Shown here piece by piece: positions 15,902 to 24,863 of a DNA stretch of 64,000 nt. The translations under genes and the position numbers were made by a program. Under the pieces are notes generated by a model that worked only from the letters and a program-made list of their open reading frames with translations, was not told the origin of the DNA and ran no database searches. The first letter of the stretch is position 1, and every line of letters starts with the position of its first letter. The DNA comes from Paucibacter aquatile (GTDB lineage Bacteria > Pseudomonadota > Gammaproteobacteria > Burkholderiales > Burkholderiaceae_C): assembly GCF_002885975.1 (NCBI RefSeq), contig NZ_POSP01000003.1:1488001-1552000 (forward strand), written 5' to 3'.

Positions 15902-17857
15902 ATGACATTTTCTGAGTCGCAAGACAAACACAATACAAAAACTGACCGCAGGGACCGACTTCCCAACACCGGACTGGCCTCTGGTTGCAGCAGCGGCTTC
16001 AAGCACGGTGTGATCGTCGCAGCGGTCGCCCAAAGTGCCCTGTTTGGAGCTTTGTCGGCTCAGGCCCAAGCTCAAACACAAGCTCAATCGCAAACAGCAG
16101 AGGGGGCTCCGATTCGCCTGCAGGGGCAAGCAAGCAATGCCCCCATCAACACGGACCAGGACAAACCAGCAGGCTCGCCTGACTTCCGGCTCTTCGCCAA
16201 GCCGGCCGAAGTCTACGTTCCCAGTGAGTTTGAGCGCTATGTGCAGCGCAATGTCGGTGTCGAGCCATTGATACGCAGATTTGGCAGCGAACTAATGGAG
16301 CTTGGACATTCCACGAATGGACTCCAAGAAGCCAGCACCCAAATTCCGCAAGACTATGTAATCAATGTGGGAGATGAAGTCTTGGTGACTTTGTGGGGAT
16401 CGGTTGAGGCCGACCTGCGACTCAACGTAGACCGGAGCGGCCGCATCACCCTCCCGCGAGTCGGACCGGCTATGGTTGCAGGCCTGCGTTACGCCGACCT
16501 TGCGGCAGCCATCGACCAAAGGGTCAGCCAAGTCTTCAAAAACTACAAACTCAGCACCTCGCTGGGCAAGCTGCGCAGCATTCGCATCTACGTCACCGGC
16601 TTCACCAAACGCCCCGGCGCATACACAGTGAGCAGCCTGTCGACCTTGGTCAACGCGCTGATGCAAGCTGGCGGCCCCACGGCTGCAGGCAGCTTCCGAC
16701 AGATCGAGCTGCGCCGAAGCGGCAAAACGATCAGTAGCTTTGACTTCTACGACTTGCTGATCAAGGGCGACAAGTCTGCGGACCGCCCCCTGCAAGCCGA
16801 TGATGTGATTCACATCGGCGCCGTCGGGCCGCAAGTGGCCCTCGTCGGAAGCGTCAACAAGCCCGCCATCTTTGAACTGAAGTCTCAAGACACCCTGGAG
16901 GACGTGCTGGCCATGGCCGGCGGCTTCACAGCCGTGGCTGACCGCAGCCGCTTCACGGTAGAACATCTGGATACCCGCAATGACACACGCATCAGCGAGT
17001 TGAGCTTGCCTCAGCAAGCCAAGCTAAAGCCTCGCGACGGCGACGTCTTGCGTGCTTTCAGCGCCGTTGACGCCTCTCTGCCCCAACACAAACAAAGCAA
17101 ACGGGTCAAGATCGAAGGCGAAGTCCAGCGCCCCGGAGAATTCATACTCCCAGCCAACAGCAGCCTGGCTGACGCAATTCGAGCTGCAGGTGGCTTAACA
17201 CCTGACGCGTATGTTTTTGGCACTGAATTCAGCCGAGAAAGCACCCGGCTTTCCCAACAGGAAAACTATGAACGGGCCCTTCGCGATATGGAGACTGAGT
17301 TCGCTCGCAGCACCTCTTCTCAGCGCACCGCGAATTCAGAAGAAGCCTCCGCACAAGCAGCCAAAACACAAGGGACCAACCAGCTGATTCAACGCCTGCG
17401 ATCGATAAAACCTACGGGCCGAATTGTTCTGCAACTGAACCCATCCTCCAAAACGTTGCCAGATTTAGCCGTAGAAGACGGCGACCGCCTGCTGATACCC
17501 GCAATACCCAAAACCATCGGAGTCTTTGGCAGCGTATTCAACGGTGGCAGCTATCTATTCAGCGACGGAAGTTCCATCAACGACTTCCTGAAACTCGCAG
17601 GCGGACCAACGAGAGGCGCTGACACCAACAGCATCTTTGTCTTGCGCGCCAATGGTAGCGTGGTGAGCGCTCGCCAAAAGTCCGGCTGGCTGCTTGCCGG
17701 CGGCGCGCTTGATGGCATAACCGCTCTTCCCGGAGACACCGTCTTCGTACCGGAGGAAATGAACAAAACCACCTTCATGCAAGAAGCCAAGGACTGGACA
17801 CAGATCCTTTATCAGTTCGGCTTGGGTGCGGCTGCACTAAAAACAATCAAAAACTGA
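15902..17857 (+). CDS. Polysaccharide export protein with several SLBB domains (Wza-like)
   Basis: Outer-membrane or periplasmic export component for a surface polysaccharide. After a long N-terminus a signal-like helix (GVIVAAVAQSALFGALSAQA) ends near residue 55. The Poly_export domain follows (YVINVGDEVLVTLWGSVEADL...RITLPRVGPAMVAGL), then repeated SLBB modules, seen as VTGFTKRPGAYTV, LVGSVNKPAIFEL, IEGEVQRPGEFILP and VFGSVFNGGSYLF, each leading to a LAGG-type turn. No lipobox is visible, unlike E. coli Wza. Start uncertain: ATG 15902 or 15881 (or 15773, which would overlap the divergent WecA-like start). It opens the low-G+C polysaccharide half and is followed by the chain-length gene. Confidence 0.88.
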   Translation: MTFSESQDKHNTKTDRRDRLPNTGLASGCSSGFKHGVIVAAVAQSALFGALSAQAQAQTQAQSQTAEGAPIRLQGQASNAPINTDQDKPAGSPDFRLFAKPAEVYVPSEFERYVQRNVGVEPLIRRFGSELMELGHSTNGLQEASTQIPQDYVINVGDEVLVTLWGSVEADLRLNVDRSGRITLPRVGPAMVAGLRYADLAAAIDQRVSQVFKNYKLSTSLGKLRSIRIYVTGFTKRPGAYTVSSLSTLVNALMQAGGPTAAGSFRQIELRRSGKTISSFDFYDLLIKGDKSADRPLQADDVIHIGAVGPQVALVGSVNKPAIFELKSQDTLEDVLAMAGGFTAVADRSRFTVEHLDTRNDTRISELSLPQQAKLKPRDGDVLRAFSAVDASLPQHKQSKRVKIEGEVQRPGEFILPANSSLADAIRAAGGLTPDAYVFGTEFSRESTRLSQQENYERALRDMETEFARSTSSQRTANSEEASAQAAKTQGTNQLIQRLRSIKPTGRIVLQLNPSSKTLPDLAVEDGDRLLIPAIPKTIGVFGSVFNGGSYLFSDGSSINDFLKLAGGPTRGADTNSIFVLRANGSVVSARQKSGWLLAGGALDGITALPGDTVFVPEEMNKTTFMQEAKDWTQILYQFGLGAAALKTIKN

Positions 17858-17948
17858 AAGAACTGACCTGCATCAGCCGGCAGTCTGTCAACCAGAACTT
17901 TCCAGAGATCTTCCAAGAAACTTGAGCTTCAGGCCTGCATAACAACAT

Positions 17949-19118
17949 ATGGACCTAACTACCCAAACAACGGACCAAGGCAGTTCAAGCACGGCCCTCC
18001 CGCTCATTGAGTATGTCACGGCACACGCTAGATTGTTGATTTACACGCCACTCATTGTCGGCGCACTAGCATTGGCATACAGCTTTACGCTCACGCCCGC
18101 ATTTACAGCCACCACGCGGCTACTCCCCCCCCAACAACAACAAAGCAGCCTAGCGTCGACATTAAGCAACCTAGGTTCTTTCGGGAGCATGGCTGGTGCA
18201 GCAGCTGGCCTCAAAAATCCAGTTGATCAGTATGTAAGCTTTCTATTTAGCGAAACCGTACAAGACCACCTCATCGATCAGTTTCAGCTCGACAAACGCT
18301 ATCAACGAAACATCAAAGAGGACCTACGAAAAATCCTCTCAGGCGCAGTAGCGGTGCAAGTCGACAAGGGAGGGATCATTGCGATTGCTGTCACAGACGT
18401 TGATCCAAAATTTGCAGCCAACTTAGCAAATGCACACGTCGAGCAATTAACTAAATTGATCAACTCGCTTGCGGTCACAGAAGCACAACACCGTCGCAGA
18501 TTTTTCCTCAAACAGCTCGAAGAAGCAAACAAAGCACTTGCAGACGCAGAAATTGCCTTAAAAGCAGCTGGCATTGATTTGGCAACACTACGAACAAACT
18601 CTACGGCCACGATGCAAGCAGTTGCAGCGGCGCAAGAGAGAATCGCCGCTCAAGAGATAAAGCTCGCGGCCATGCGTTCCACTTTAGCTCCAGGCTCAAT
18701 CGAATACCAAAAAGCCACAAATGAACTTGTGGCGATGCAGCAGAAACTCCGCCAACAAACCGAAGGCTTGGACGAAAAAAAGAATGGCGATTTCATTGGC
18801 AAGTTTCGAGAATTCAAGTATCGAGAAGCCATGGTTGAGCTTTACACCAGACAATTTGAAGCCGCGAGGGTCGATGAGGCGCGGGAGGGGGGCACTATCC
18901 AGGTGATAGATGTAGCTCAGCCCCCCACAAGAAAGAGCCAACCCAAAAAGGGCTTGATAGCAGTGATCGCAACATTGACAGCCTTCAGCCTACTGCTAAT
19001 GACACTTCTGGTGAAGTTCGTACTGATTCAAGCGCGACGCCAGCAAGACACCCACCAAGCCTTGAAAAAAATTCAGAATAACCTTCGCCGACTCCTTTTT
19101 CTGAAACCAAAATACTGA
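17949..19118 (+). CDS. Chain-length determinant / polysaccharide co-polymerase (Wzz family)
   Basis: Inner-membrane protein that sets polysaccharide chain length or couples synthesis to export. The 389-residue product has two membrane helices (about 30-50 and 340-362) flanking a large periplasmic domain with long coiled-coil stretches (about 195-310), and the Wzz/GNVR-type C-terminal VIDVAQPPTRKSQPKKGLIAVIATLTAF. A basic cytoplasmic tail of about 30 residues follows. No tyrosine kinase domain is fused or adjacent, which fits a PCP-1-like or KpsE-like role rather than a BY-kinase system. It lies 91 bases after the export gene. Confidence 0.85.
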   Translation: MDLTTQTTDQGSSSTALPLIEYVTAHARLLIYTPLIVGALALAYSFTLTPAFTATTRLLPPQQQQSSLASTLSNLGSFGSMAGAAAGLKNPVDQYVSFLFSETVQDHLIDQFQLDKRYQRNIKEDLRKILSGAVAVQVDKGGIIAIAVTDVDPKFAANLANAHVEQLTKLINSLAVTEAQHRRRFFLKQLEEANKALADAEIALKAAGIDLATLRTNSTATMQAVAAAQERIAAQEIKLAAMRSTLAPGSIEYQKATNELVAMQQKLRQQTEGLDEKKNGDFIGKFREFKYREAMVELYTRQFEAARVDEAREGGTIQVIDVAQPPTRKSQPKKGLIAVIATLTAFSLLLMTLLVKFVLIQARRQQDTHQALKKIQNNLRRLLFLKPKY

Positions 19119-19163
19119 AAATCGACACTCACAATAACGGGTGCCGTACAAAAGAGAAAACAA

Positions 19164-20483
19164 ATGGCGACAGCCAAAATCATAATTTGCACCTATGGAT
19201 TCCCTCCATATCTTCGTAGCTTAGGTGGTGCAATCAGAGTTCTGAAGCTGGCTGAATTCCTAACGCAAAAGGGTGAAGATGTCACTGTTGTATGCGCTCG
19301 CACGCCTCATTTCGACACGTTTGGCTATGACGAAGCGTTGGCGAAGATAAACACCATCACCTGCGAAGACCCGATCGCGAATGTGGCCAGACGCACCGTC
19401 ACTTCAGCAAAGGACGCGGCCGCCAATAGCCAAAAACGATCCGACCCACCGAACATCCAAAGCCGCTTGCGACAAAGATTGAAACATGTAGTCCTTGACG
19501 CCATGATTCCCGACACCGGCTTCCTGGTAAGCCGCAAAATGCGGAAAGCTGTGCTCCAAGAAATTGAGTCAGCCAAAGGTCCAGTAGCACTAATAACTTC
19601 CGGGCCGCCACACAGCATTCACTTGATTGGCAAACACATCAAGCGCACGAAGAATCAAGTGCGCTGGATCATGGATTATCGCGACAGTTGGAATGGAACT
19701 TCTCTTTTTCGAAAGAAGAATCCATTCTTTCAAAGTATTAACCAATCGATGGAACGCAGCTGTCTGAAGGCCGCAGACCATCTCACATACATCAGCGGCC
19801 CAATGCTGCCTAAGGCTGAGCAAATCGCGAACATCCAGCTTAGCGACAAGGCTACCCTCATTTCAAATGGCTTTGATGAGAAGCTCCTCGACAACATCAC
19901 TCGGACGAATAAAGCTCTCAACGGACGGCAAATGAAGTTGGGCTACTTTGGCGCTGTAGATCATGGAGAACAAAGTTACCGCGATCCTGCAACTGTATTC
20001 AAAACACTAGAGAAATTACCAGAGAACAAAGTTCAATTTGTCATCCATGGCCCATCCAAACTGGAAGCAGGATGGGAGCAGCGCCTTGGCAGCAGGCTGA
20101 TGAATGGTGGCAAATTGACCCACCTTGAGGCAATTCAGCGCATGTTCGAGATGGATGCCCTAGTTTTGCTTCACACCAGAGAGGAAGGGGCCGACGAAGT
20201 AATAACCGGAAAAGTATTTGAATATATTTCAACTGGACTACCGATTATTTCCATTGGCCCGAAGACCATGGCCGTAAATCAGCTCCTCCGGGACGACCCT
20301 ACCTTTTTCAGTGTTGATCACCGCGACGAGGCGCACCTATTGGCGACCATAGAAAAACTGCACGGCCAATCGCTTGGCGGCCCTGTCCGACGTGCAGAAT
20401 CCATTATCAAGGCATTCTCGAGGACAACTCAACACGAAAAGTTCATTCAGCTGCTGAAAGTTAAAGAAGGAAACTGCGAATGA
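19164..20483 (+). CDS. Glycosyltransferase, GT4-like (GT-B fold)
   Basis: Cytoplasmic or membrane-associated sugar transferase with unknown donor and acceptor. The 439-residue product has the N-terminal GT-B pattern (TYGFPPYLRSLGGAIRVLKLAEFLTQKGEDVTVVC). The C-terminal donor domain has LGYFGAVDHG, VIHGPSKLEAG and, near residue 350, TGKVFEYISTGLPIISIGPKT in place of the classic E-x7-E motif. It overlaps the following GT2 gene by 4 bases (ATGA). G+C is low compared with the chromosome. Confidence 0.82.
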   Translation: MATAKIIICTYGFPPYLRSLGGAIRVLKLAEFLTQKGEDVTVVCARTPHFDTFGYDEALAKINTITCEDPIANVARRTVTSAKDAAANSQKRSDPPNIQSRLRQRLKHVVLDAMIPDTGFLVSRKMRKAVLQEIESAKGPVALITSGPPHSIHLIGKHIKRTKNQVRWIMDYRDSWNGTSLFRKKNPFFQSINQSMERSCLKAADHLTYISGPMLPKAEQIANIQLSDKATLISNGFDEKLLDNITRTNKALNGRQMKLGYFGAVDHGEQSYRDPATVFKTLEKLPENKVQFVIHGPSKLEAGWEQRLGSRLMNGGKLTHLEAIQRMFEMDALVLLHTREEGADEVITGKVFEYISTGLPIISIGPKTMAVNQLLRDDPTFFSVDHRDEAHLLATIEKLHGQSLGGPVRRAESIIKAFSRTTQHEKFIQLLKVKEGNCE

Positions 20484-21523
20484 GCCCGCAGACAGCTTCA
20501 ACATCGCAGAATAGGCAAGCCGGCGATAAAGATAGTAGAGTTGACCTCTCAATCTGCGTGATTGGGCACAATGAAGCACCCAATCTAGGCGCATGCGCAA
20601 GATCACTCGAACGAGTCAAGGGCTACGGAATCAATTGCGAAACAGTTTTTGTTGACTCGGCCTCAAATGACAACTCCGTGGAAATCGCGGTTGCGCTCTT
20701 CGATAAGGTCTTGGAACTGACTGCGAGCCCGCAATTGAATGCAGGTGCAGCCCGCGCCGCTGGAACCCTTGAATCCAAAGGGCGTTGGATCCTCTATCTT
20801 GACGGCGACATGTGCCTGCGACCGGAGTTTGACACAGAACTACTCTATGTCGTGGCCGACAAAGGGGGCAAAAATGGACTCGCAGGCCAGACCAGAAATA
20901 TTTATCCGGACGGCAGTTTCGACCTAATGCAACTCGCCGGCAATCAGCCCGGTATGCCATGCAAAGCCTTTGGTGGAGCCGTCTTGATGAACCGAGACTG
21001 CGTGATTGAGGCGGGTAATTGGGCGCCCAACCTGTTTTCAAACGAAGAAGTGGAACTCTACAGTCGCCTATTGATGCGAGGCTCAACGGTCGTTTGGACG
21101 TCAACCCATATGGTCGACCATTTCACTCCGAAATTCACCGCAACCAATAAGCTCCTTGGATCTTTGATTCCGTGGAGATCTCATCTTGGCAAGAAATTCT
21201 TTGGAGCTGGTCAGGCGACTCGGCAAGCATGCCGAAATGGCAACATTTTTTCCTTCATGCGACTCAAGCCCCTTCAATTTTCAATGATTGCGGCGGTTGC
21301 ACTTTCTGCGATTACTTTAGCCATCTCACCACAAATGGCCATTTGGCCCATGCTGTTAGCATTCATTTGGATTTCAGTTCGGCGCAACACAAAGTTCGCA
21401 ATTAACTGCATTTGCTGGACTTCTCAAACTATTTTTGGCTGGGTGAAGCTGGACCTCAAGTACTGGCCAACCACAAATAATATCCACCATCCAAACCGGA
21501 GTCGGCTGCAAAAGCCGGAGTAA
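20480..21523 (+). CDS. Glycosyltransferase, GT2 family
   Basis: GT-A-fold sugar transferase with unknown specificity. The 347-residue product has the GT2 start LSICVIGHNEAPNLGACARSLE, FVDSASNDNSVEIA and the metal-binding DGD motif (ILYLDGDMCLRPEF) near residue 107. Two hydrophobic segments near the C-terminus (about 268-295) would anchor it in the inner membrane. It overlaps the preceding glycosyltransferase by 4 bases and ends 5 bases before the flippase gene, so it belongs to one transcript. Confidence 0.85.
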   Translation: MSPQTASTSQNRQAGDKDSRVDLSICVIGHNEAPNLGACARSLERVKGYGINCETVFVDSASNDNSVEIAVALFDKVLELTASPQLNAGAARAAGTLESKGRWILYLDGDMCLRPEFDTELLYVVADKGGKNGLAGQTRNIYPDGSFDLMQLAGNQPGMPCKAFGGAVLMNRDCVIEAGNWAPNLFSNEEVELYSRLLMRGSTVVWTSTHMVDHFTPKFTATNKLLGSLIPWRSHLGKKFFGAGQATRQACRNGNIFSFMRLKPLQFSMIAAVALSAITLAISPQMAIWPMLLAFIWISVRRNTKFAINCICWTSQTIFGWVKLDLKYWPTTNNIHHPNRSRLQKPE

Positions 21524-21528
21524 ACAGG

Positions 21529-22773
21529 ATGGTGTTTCGAAGGTTCTGGGTGCTGCTCTCAGGCACAACTGCCGCACAGATCCTGCCGCTTATAAGTGCC
21601 CCCATTATTGCGAGGGGATATGACGCCGCCGAATTCGGAATATTCGGCATTTACCTTGCGATTGCCGCAATTTGCGCCACCGTTGCAAATTTCAAGTATG
21701 AAAATGCAATTTTGGCAACACACTCAAGAGCAGCGACAAACGCCATTCTCGGGCTTTCCATTTTTATCAATATCGGCATCGGACTGGTTATTACCCTCAT
21801 AGTATCTGTTGCGATATTGATGGGCTGGCAAGTCCCTATGGGAATGCCGCTCGCTCTCTCGATCTTCATGCCAGTTAGCGTCATGTTGGCCGGCATGCAA
21901 CAAGCGATGTCCAACGTGGCGCTTCAAAAGGAGCAATTCGCTTTATTGGCAAAGAGTCGATTTGTTGCGGCACTGACTACCGCAGCACTATCCGTCCTCG
22001 CTGCGCTGACGTATCCGACAGCAGCAGCCCTCATCGCCGCCACCCTGGTTGGACAAATCGCAGGATTGCTGCTCTTGATCTACAAGTGCCAGCAGAAGAA
22101 CCAGATCAAGCCGAGTTTCCAGAGTTCGCGACTGCGGGCGCTCGCGCTGAGGCAGTGGCGTTTTGCGTTCTACACAAGTCCAGCCGATCTACTCAATGCT
22201 TTAGGTTCAAACTTACCAGCCATCTTTCTCGGCAGTCTTTATGGAACTGCGGCTACCGGCGCCTACGTCCTCGCCCAAAGGCTTGTCGGTACCCCGCTAA
22301 TGCTAGTTGGATCTGCGTTTTCAGACCTTTATCGCCAGCAAGTTGGCCAGCGAGTATCAGACAAACGCCCCTACTGGGGCCTCAGCTTAAAGCTGCTCGC
22401 CATCACTACGCCGATCGGAGCTAGCGCACTTGCGCTGGTTCTCGTGTTTAGCGAAGCTGGTTCGAAGTTTTTCCTTGGAGATCAATGGGATCTCGCGGGG
22501 ACAATCTGCTCCATTATGGTATGGGTTTATGTCCTACGATTTATTGTCTCGCCTCTGACCTACTCGTTCTACGTCGCCAAACGCCATGCTGAGGATTTAG
22601 GCCTGCAGGCAGTATCTATACTCGCAGTCAGCACTGTCTATTTGGCAGGCAAGTATCTTCATTGGGCAGTTGAGACCTACGTTTCAGCGCTGGCGTGGTC
22701 ATTATCAATCATGTACGCTAGTTACGGCACGAGAGCCTTGCAGTTCGCCAGGCGCTCTCGAACTGTGGACTAG
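21529..22773 (+). CDS. Wzx-type lipid-linked oligosaccharide flippase (first copy)
   Basis: Moves undecaprenyl-pyrophosphate-linked repeat units across the inner membrane. The 414-residue polytopic protein of the MATE/PST fold has about 11-12 hydrophobic helices, the N-terminal pattern GTTAAQILPLISAPIIARGYDAAEFGIFGIYLAI typical of Wzx proteins, and a mid-protein IFLGSLYGTAATGAYVLAQRLVGTPLMLVG repeat. It sits directly after the GT2 gene. A second flippase of similar length but different sequence and higher G+C is encoded at 42925-44169. Confidence 0.87.
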   Translation: MVFRRFWVLLSGTTAAQILPLISAPIIARGYDAAEFGIFGIYLAIAAICATVANFKYENAILATHSRAATNAILGLSIFINIGIGLVITLIVSVAILMGWQVPMGMPLALSIFMPVSVMLAGMQQAMSNVALQKEQFALLAKSRFVAALTTAALSVLAALTYPTAAALIAATLVGQIAGLLLLIYKCQQKNQIKPSFQSSRLRALALRQWRFAFYTSPADLLNALGSNLPAIFLGSLYGTAATGAYVLAQRLVGTPLMLVGSAFSDLYRQQVGQRVSDKRPYWGLSLKLLAITTPIGASALALVLVFSEAGSKFFLGDQWDLAGTICSIMVWVYVLRFIVSPLTYSFYVAKRHAEDLGLQAVSILAVSTVYLAGKYLHWAVETYVSALAWSLSIMYASYGTRALQFARRSRTVD

Positions 22774-22794
22774 ACAATACCCCTTGGTTTTGAA

Positions 22795-23427
22795 GTGAAA
22801 TCCATTATTAAAGCCATCGCCTTGCGGTTCGCTCAGGCTATGCCGTTCCTTGAACCTGTAGTCGAAACCCGTCGCACTCAAACACCGATCTCGCTCAAGC
22901 AGCTTCTAGCTTATAGGCTCTCTCGCAAAAAACTACCCTATTGGCCACTCCACCCCTCAAGTATGGCGATCGATGCCCATCGAATTCATATTGGGATTGA
23001 AACCTCGCCCGGACTCATGCCCGGTTGTTACATTCAGGGCACGAATGGGGTGCTCATTGGAGACTATACACAGGTGGCCGCTGGCGTAAAGATCATCAGC
23101 GCGAATCACGCACTTAATGACAACCGCGCACACAATATAACTAGGCCGATTCGAATTGGCTCATATTGCTGGATCGGAGCCAACGCCATAGTTTTACCTG
23201 GCGTAAATCTTGGACCGTATACAGTGGTGGGCGCTGGTGCGGTCGTAAGCAAATCATTTCCAGAAGGTTTTTGCGTTCTGGCCGGAAATCCTGCCAAGAT
23301 AATTCGACTCCTAAATCCCGACGAATGCATCTCCCACCAAAGCGAATACAAGTACATCGGATTCATACCGGCCGACCACTTCAATAGTTTTCGCTCAAAA
23401 TATCTAGATTCAATTGCCAATGAATAA
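22795..23427 (+). CDS. Left-handed beta-helix acyltransferase
   Basis: Probable O- or N-acetyltransferase using acetyl-CoA to decorate the polysaccharide or a sugar nucleotide. The 210-residue product shows hexapeptide-repeat strands (VLIGDYTQVAAGVKIISANHAL, IGSYCWIGANAIVLPGVNLGPYTVVGAGAVV) and the closing AGNPAKIIR. An active-site-type His lies in ANHALND. It starts with GTG at 22795; there is no strong ribosome-binding site, and a downstream ATG (MPFLEPV) is possible. The 3' end overlaps hisH2 by 8 bases. Confidence 0.8.
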   Translation: MKSIIKAIALRFAQAMPFLEPVVETRRTQTPISLKQLLAYRLSRKKLPYWPLHPSSMAIDAHRIHIGIETSPGLMPGCYIQGTNGVLIGDYTQVAAGVKIISANHALNDNRAHNITRPIRIGSYCWIGANAIVLPGVNLGPYTVVGAGAVVSKSFPEGFCVLAGNPAKIIRLLNPDECISHQSEYKYIGFIPADHFNSFRSKYLDSIANE

Positions 23428-24055
23428 ATCAGTCTCCATTGTCGACTATGGAGTTGGCAATATCAACTCCGTTGCGAACATGCTGCTTCGTGCCGGTGCG
23501 GAAATTCGCTTCGCCCGAAATTCAAACGAAGTTAGGATTGCTGAGCGTATTATTTTGCCTGGCGTGGGCGCTTTCGATTCCTGTCGTCGCAATCTGGGAG
23601 CCATTCCCGATTTGGCCGAATCGATTCTCGAGTTCGCGCGCTCAGGACGTCCATTGCTTGGAATATGCGTTGGCATGCAACTGCTTGGCTCGAGCAGCGA
23701 GGAAGGTGTACTGCCTGGTCTCGACATTATTCCAGGGAAGGTCAGACGCTTCCCATCGGGAATGCCGGGACAGACGATGGCACTTAAGGTGCCACATATG
23801 GGGTGGTCTAGCGTCGATGCAGACCTCAGCAATCCTCTCTTCGCCGGAGGTCTGGCAGATTTCAACCGATTTTACTTCGTCCACTCTTATTATTTTGACG
23901 CAACCACCCCGGCAAACGTGGCGGCGTGGTGCGAGTATGGCTTGAGGTTTGCCGCATCGATTCGCAAAGACAATGTTTTCGGGGCTCAGTTCCATCCGGA
24001 AAAAAGCCACCGTTTCGGGCTTCAAATGTTCAGAAATTTCATTGCAAAGACCTGA
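23420..24055 (+). CDS. hisH2: HisH-like glutamine amidotransferase (HisH2)
   Basis: Class I glutaminase that releases ammonia from glutamine and passes it to the HisF-like partner. The 211-residue product has the nucleophile Cys83 in GICVGMQ, the oxyanion strand PGVGAF and the His-Glu pair in FGAQFHPEKSHRFG near residue 190. Start at ATG 23420; the frame also allows a TTG two codons earlier. Because it lies with a HisF-like and a WbpG-like gene inside a polysaccharide cluster, its role is sugar amidination as in Pseudomonas aeruginosa O5, not histidine synthesis. No other his gene is present. Confidence 0.9.
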   Translation: MNKSVSIVDYGVGNINSVANMLLRAGAEIRFARNSNEVRIAERIILPGVGAFDSCRRNLGAIPDLAESILEFARSGRPLLGICVGMQLLGSSSEEGVLPGLDIIPGKVRRFPSGMPGQTMALKVPHMGWSSVDADLSNPLFAGGLADFNRFYFVHSYYFDATTPANVAAWCEYGLRFAASIRKDNVFGAQFHPEKSHRFGLQMFRNFIAKT

Positions 24056-24068
24056 ACGGGACCAAGGC

Positions 24069-24863
24069 ATGCCATCAGACAGTTTCAACCCTTTTCGCGT
24101 CATTCCGGTACTACTACTTGAAGAAGGACGCCTGGTCAAAACAATTAGGTTTTCAAAGCCTAGTTACGTTGGGGATTTAATCAACAGCGTGCGAATCTTC
24201 AACGAGAAGGAGGTCGATGAACTGGCAATCCTTGACATCGGGGCAAGTAAACGCGGGCTAAGCCCAAATTTCGACCTGATCAAAGATGTGACCAACGAGT
24301 GCTTCATGCCACTGGCCTACGGCGGAGGTATCAGCGACGCCAATCAGGTTCGCAAGCTCGTTGAAATGGGCGTCGAGAAAGTAATTATCAATAGTGCAGC
24401 AATGGCCCGACCAGCCCTGGTGTCTGAAGCTGCAAAGGAAGTCGGCTCACAAAGCGTGGTGGTGAGTATTGACATCAAAAAGACACTCTTTGGCGGCTAC
24501 CAAGCTCGCTCGGTCTCTGGGACCAAGAAAGTGGCGGCGGCCTCCTTACAAGCGCTTGTCAAGGACTTCGTGGAGGCTGGTGCGGGAGAGATCTTGCTCA
24601 ACAACATCGATCGCGACGGGACCTTACTCGGTTACGATCACGCCCTTTTGAAGCAGGTGTGCACAGTGGCCAGCGTCCCCGTCATCAGTTGCGGCGGCGC
24701 CGCAGACGTCGCCGATCTAGGCAAGGCCGTCGCCCAATCCGGCGCATCAGCATGTGCCGCAGGAGCACTTTTTACTTTCCGCGGCCCGCATCGAGCGGTT
24801 CTACTGAGCTATCCAAAGCCGGCGGAAGTCAATGAAGCATTAAGAACATCGTCTATTCCATGA
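24069..24863 (+). CDS. hisF2: HisF-like amidotransferase subunit (HisF2), catalytic Asp lost
   Basis: TIM-barrel partner that channels ammonia from HisH2. The 264-residue product keeps YGGGI, VVVSIDIKK (the second catalytic Asp of HisF), LLNNIDRDGT and the phosphate-binding CGGAADVADL. The first catalytic Asp of true HisF (in the motif IPCLDV) is replaced by Leu here: VIPVLLLEEGRLVKT. Cyclase activity is therefore unlikely, and an ammonia-transfer role fits, as in LPS-type HisF2 proteins. Start at ATG 24069. The stop overlaps the wbpG-like start by 4 bases. Confidence 0.9.
   Translation: MPSDSFNPFRVIPVLLLEEGRLVKTIRFSKPSYVGDLINSVRIFNEKEVDELAILDIGASKRGLSPNFDLIKDVTNECFMPLAYGGGISDANQVRKLVEMGVEKVIINSAAMARPALVSEAAKEVGSQSVVVSIDIKKTLFGGYQARSVSGTKKVAAASLQALVKDFVEAGAGEILLNNIDRDGTLLGYDHALLKQVCTVASVPVISCGGAADVADLGKAVAQSGASACAAGALFTFRGPHRAVLLSYPKPAEVNEALRTSSIP

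Noticed and set aside
23420..24863. HisH and HisF read as histidine biosynthesis genes
   Set aside because: No other his gene is near, the HisF copy has lost catalytic Asp11, and a WbpG-type sugar amidotransferase gene follows with a 4-base overlap.
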